Of a DNA stretch of 18,256 nucleotides, positions 15,083-18,256 are shown in pieces. The position numbers were made by a program, and so were the translations under genes. This DNA is from Profundicola sp051011115. Its GTDB lineage: Bacteria; Bacteroidota; Bacteroidia; Flavobacteriales; Weeksellaceae. Under the pieces are notes generated by a model. That model worked only from the letters and a program-made list of their open reading frames with translations. It had not been told where the DNA came from and did not search any database. Every line of letters starts with the position of its first letter. The stretch's first letter is position 1. The stretch spans positions 1-18,256 of the forward strand of contig JBPCUN010000097.1 of the NCBI GenBank assembly GCA_051011115.1. Reading direction: 5' to 3'.

Positions 15083-15772
15083 ATGATTTCAATCAAAGGT
15101 CTTAGAAAGTCCTATAAAATGGGCAAGAATAAACTAGAAGTTCTAAAAGGAATCGATTTAGAAGTAGAAGAGGGTGAGTTTGTAGCTATTATGGGGTCTT
15201 CGGGTTCTGGAAAATCTACTTTATTGAATATTATTGGCATGCTTGATGTTCACGATTCGGGCATATATGAATTAGATGGCATTGTTATAGAAAACCTTAA
15301 TGAATCTAAAGCAGCTACTTACCGAAACAAATTTTTAGGATTTATATTTCAATCTTATAATTTGATAGGCTTTAAAAATGTTTTAGAAAATGTAGCGTTA
15401 CCGCTTTATTATCAAAAGGTGCCAAGAGGTAAGCGAAATGAAATAGCTCGTCAATACGTTGCCAAAGTCGGCCTATCTGAATGGGAGACGCACATGCCAA
15501 ACGAGTTATCTGGGGGGCAGAAACAACGTGTAGCCATTGCACGTGCTCTGGCATCTCAACCCAAGCTTTTATTAGCTGATGAACCGACAGGTGCATTAGA
15601 TTCTGTAACTTCTCATGAGGTTATGCGTCTAATTCAACAAATCAATGATGAAGGTAAAACAATTCTTATGGTAACGCACGAAGATGATATTGCACACATG
15701 TGTAAGCGAATTGTTCGGTTAAAAGATGGCGTTATTGTGAGTGATAAATTTAACACTCAAATTAGAGTTTAA
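15083..15772 (+). CDS. ABC transporter ATP-binding protein, MacB/LolD type
   Basis: A 229-aa cytoplasmic ATPase that powers the two downstream permeases. Every canonical motif is intact: Walker A GSSGSGKST (38-46), Q-loop Q90 in FIFQSYNL, signature LSGGQ (142-146), Walker B LLLADE (162-167), D-loop ALDS and switch His199 in VTHED. The length and the ANELSGG-type region are typical of MacB/LolD/FtsE ATPases, which drive mechanotransmission across the envelope rather than moving substrate through the membrane. Its stop is followed after 2 nt by the first permease start, so the genes form an operon. The substrate cannot be read from sequence. Confidence 0.95.
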   Translation: MISIKGLRKSYKMGKNKLEVLKGIDLEVEEGEFVAIMGSSGSGKSTLLNIIGMLDVHDSGIYELDGIVIENLNESKAATYRNKFLGFIFQSYNLIGFKNVLENVALPLYYQKVPRGKRNEIARQYVAKVGLSEWETHMPNELSGGQKQRVAIARALASQPKLLLADEPTGALDSVTSHEVMRLIQQINDEGKTILMVTHEDDIAHMCKRIVRLKDGVIVSDKFNTQIRV

Positions 15773-15774
15773 GA

Positions 15775-17001
15775 ATGTTTGATATAGACCGCTGGCTAGA
15801 GATATGGGCATCCATTAGAAGTAATTTACTTAGAACTTTCTTATCTGGGTTCACTATTGCTTTGGCACTATTTGTTTTCATTACCTTATTTGGTCTTAGT
15901 AACGGGCTGCAAAAGGGTTTTGAAGAAGAATTTTTCCCTCCTGGAGTAAAGAAAGTATCTTTAAATACAGGGGTAACCAATATTGCATACCGTGGTAAAC
16001 AAAAGGGAAGAATAATAGAATTAACACTAGACGATTATCACTATATTCAAGATAAATATGGGGATAAAATCCTAACCATGACACCCTCAATTACCAAAGA
16101 GATTTCTGCCCGATACGGTAGTGAGTATGGAAGTTATATGGTGCAAGGTGTTTTGCCTAGTCAGCAACAAATGGCAGAAAATCGGGTAATAAGTGGGCGC
16201 TATATCAACGATGAAGACGGTAGAAGTATCGAGAAAAACATTACCATAGGTCGTCTGGTAGAAAAAGATTTATTTAAAAATGAGTCAGCAGTAGGAAAGA
16301 CGCTTCAATTGGGTAGCACGCTCTATCATGTGGTTGGTGTATTTTCTGATGAAGATGGGGACGATGAAGAAAGGAAGATTTATTTACCTATTCAAACCAT
16401 GCAAGTAATCTATGGGACAGATAAAATAGATAAGATTGATTATTTACCTCAAGAAGGTTTAACACTGGCAGAGATTAAAAATCTTTCTGATGAAGTAGAG
16501 CAAGATTTAAAAAGTATACATCAAGTGAGTCCAGAAGATCTGAGAGGGCTTAGGGTAAGAGATAATACCGAGGGATTAAAACAAACGGAAATGTTCTTTT
16601 ATTTATTTGCCGTGATCGTTTTTGTAATTGGTGGTGGTAGTCTCATTGCAGGTGTGGTAAGCATTAGTAATATGATGGCTTATAGTGTAAGAGAAAGAAC
16701 CAAAGAAATTGGAGTAAGGAAAGCATTAGGAGCAACACCCAAAAGCATCATTGCGTTAGTTTTGCAAGAAACATTGACGGTTACCTTTATCTTCGGTTTT
16801 ATTGGCGTATTATCAGGTATATTACTTACCAATTCAATTGACGACAAACTTACCCAATATTTGATTTTTGACCCAACTGTCGAAAAAAGGGTAATCATCA
16901 TGGCGGTTGTAATCTTGTTTTTAGCAGGACTTATTGCAGGATTTTTACCAGCAAGACGAGCTGCTCATATTAAACCCATAGAAGCCTTAAGAAACGAATA
17001 G
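15775..17001 (+). CDS. MacB-like ABC transporter permease 1
   Basis: A 408-aa inner-membrane protein of the FtsX/MacB family. A first transmembrane segment at about residues 20-43 is followed by a large periplasmic domain of the MacB_PCD type (about 45-265). Three further segments lie near 273-296, 325-350 and 373-393. The cytoplasmic coupling loop VRERTKEIGVRKALGATP and the ending PARRAAHIKPIEALRNE are family hallmarks. It is paralogous to the next gene, and the two would form a heterodimeric permease with the upstream ATPase. Likely jobs are export of a peptide, antibiotic or lipoprotein-type substrate; which one is unknown. Confidence 0.93.
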   Translation: MFDIDRWLEIWASIRSNLLRTFLSGFTIALALFVFITLFGLSNGLQKGFEEEFFPPGVKKVSLNTGVTNIAYRGKQKGRIIELTLDDYHYIQDKYGDKILTMTPSITKEISARYGSEYGSYMVQGVLPSQQQMAENRVISGRYINDEDGRSIEKNITIGRLVEKDLFKNESAVGKTLQLGSTLYHVVGVFSDEDGDDEERKIYLPIQTMQVIYGTDKIDKIDYLPQEGLTLAEIKNLSDEVEQDLKSIHQVSPEDLRGLRVRDNTEGLKQTEMFFYLFAVIVFVIGGGSLIAGVVSISNMMAYSVRERTKEIGVRKALGATPKSIIALVLQETLTVTFIFGFIGVLSGILLTNSIDDKLTQYLIFDPTVEKRVIIMAVVILFLAGLIAGFLPARRAAHIKPIEALRNE

Positions 17002-17004
17002 CAG

Positions 17005-18237
17005 ATGATAGATACTTGGAACGAAATATATCATGCCTTGAGCAAAAACAAATCTCGAACTTTTATCACTATGATAGGGGTTGCATGGGGTATGTTTCTG
17101 TTTGTATGGTTGCTGGGGATGGTGAATGGTATGCGAAATGGTTTTGATAGAGATTTAAAAGGTTCTAGTACCAACAGTTTATTTATATGGGCAGAGAAAA
17201 CAAGCGTGCCTTATAAGGGATATGGAAGAGGAAGGACTTTTGACTTGGTATTAGACGATGTAGAAGGACTCAAAAAAAGATTTCCAGAAATCAGAAGAAT
17301 TGCTCCGCGGAACGTCACTTTCTCTAGGGTAAGATACAATACAAGTAGTGGGGAGTACCAGGTGTTTGGAGATTTTCCAGATCAGAATAAAATGTTCAAA
17401 AAAACCATTCCATATGGCCGGTTTATCAATGATTCAGATATTGAATCGAGGAGCAAAGTCTGTGTTATAGGAGAGGATATTGTAGAGGAACTTTTTCCTG
17501 TAGGCATATCTGAAGTTGTTGGTAAATCTGTTGTTATAAATAATGTGAGTTTCAAAATTGTAGGCGTATATGAGAATAAAGGAGGTTTTGAAGGTGGAAA
17601 AGTACTTTTTATGCCGTTTTCTACTTTTTCTAAACTTTATAATCAGCCCAATCGATTAGGGTGGCTAGCAGTTAATATTAAAGACTCTTACGATATTAAA
17701 GAAGCTGAAGAAAACATCAAAAGTTACCTCAAAGAGCAGCATGATATTGCTCCAAATGATACGCAAGCTATTGGAGGATTCAATCTGGGTGAGATGTTTG
17801 GTAAATTGTTCAGTTTTATGAGTGGCTTAGAATTTTTAACCACTATCGTTGGATTTCTAACCTTATTTGCAGGATCCATTGCAGTAAGTAGTATTTTATT
17901 AATAACCGTGAAAGAACGAACGCAAGAGTTTGGTATACGAAGAGCATTAGGTGCGCAACCTAGACAAATCATTACTCAAATCATGTTAGAGGCGGTAACG
18001 GTAACCATATTATCTGGATTGATGGGCGTCATATTCGGTACGGCATTATTAGCAATTATTAATGTCATGGTAGATAACTCAGAAGATGCCAATGTTCCAC
18101 TTGTCAATAGTTCTGTAGATGTTGGGGTGATGTTTGGAGCATTTGCCATTATTGTATTGATGTCTCTATTTGCTGGCTTACTGCCTGCATGGAGAGCCAT
18201 TCAGATAAAACCAATTGATGCTTTAAGAGATGAATAA
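17005..18237 (+). CDS. MacB-like ABC transporter permease 2
   Basis: A 410-aa inner-membrane protein with the same plan as the preceding gene. The first transmembrane segment is at about 19-41, with a periplasmic MacB_PCD-like domain to about 275, then segments near 277-300, 325-350 and 373-395. It carries the family loop VKERTQEFGIRRALGAQP and ends in QIKPIDALRDE. The start is 3 nt after the stop of permease 1. Two paralogous permeases after one ATPase is common in Bacteroidota, where a HlyD-family periplasmic adaptor gene often follows; the window ends 19 nt after this stop, so that cannot be checked here. Confidence 0.93.
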   Translation: MIDTWNEIYHALSKNKSRTFITMIGVAWGMFLFVWLLGMVNGMRNGFDRDLKGSSTNSLFIWAEKTSVPYKGYGRGRTFDLVLDDVEGLKKRFPEIRRIAPRNVTFSRVRYNTSSGEYQVFGDFPDQNKMFKKTIPYGRFINDSDIESRSKVCVIGEDIVEELFPVGISEVVGKSVVINNVSFKIVGVYENKGGFEGGKVLFMPFSTFSKLYNQPNRLGWLAVNIKDSYDIKEAEENIKSYLKEQHDIAPNDTQAIGGFNLGEMFGKLFSFMSGLEFLTTIVGFLTLFAGSIAVSSILLITVKERTQEFGIRRALGAQPRQIITQIMLEAVTVTILSGLMGVIFGTALLAIINVMVDNSEDANVPLVNSSVDVGVMFGAFAIIVLMSLFAGLLPAWRAIQIKPIDALRDE

Positions 18238-18256
18238 AATATTATATAGACAATAC

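Overview
The window is AT-rich DNA that looks like Flavobacteriia (phylum Bacteroidota). The reasons are the lack of clear Shine-Dalgarno sequences, a TAnnTTTG-type promoter candidate, the integrase type, and the general character of the proteins. No ribosomal or other taxonomic marker gene is present, so this placement is an inference.

Right flank (about 14570-18256). This looks like ordinary chromosome: an intact three-gene ABC exporter operon of the MacB type (ATPase, permease, permease). It is preceded by what looks like the displaced 3' end of a tRNA-Ser gene with its own terminator.

Broken tRNA end plus integrase (12238-14570). A phage/ICE-type tyrosine recombinase lies on the minus strand, overlapped by an unknown 302-aa gene. 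Together with the tRNA fragment this suggests that everything to the left is an integrated genomic island entering from a tRNA-Ser attachment site. The other end of the island is not in the window.

Island cargo, right part (5844-12212). An HNH-fold protein and a small XRE regulator are followed by a complete type III restriction-modification operon. A KilA-N gene sits between mod and res, and its stop overlaps the res start (ATGA).

Island cargo, left part (about 120-5680). Two plus-strand genes are each bounded by matching ends: a 9-nt sequence starting with GTT at the beginning, and its exact reverse complement ending in AAC after the gene. The spacers between genes are long and fold back on themselves. 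This is the layout of integron gene cassettes with attC sites, but the core sequences do not fit the classical attC consensus and no integron integrase is present. Cassette 1 encodes a small membrane protein resembling DUF4760. Cassette 2 encodes a 1070-aa protein with an apparent PD-(D/E)xK/Mrr-like nuclease domain, a helical-repeat middle and an unrecognised C-terminal domain, which is a candidate defence effector. Right of the array are an unidentified 125-nt nested hairpin and a small lipoprotein gene.

Overall reading: a mobile defence island (type III R-M, HNH and XRE proteins, nuclease/repeat protein) that also carries an integrase-less cassette array. The most novel candidates are the cassette-like array, the nuclease/repeat protein it carries, the 125-nt structured element, and the KilA-N component of the R-M operon.
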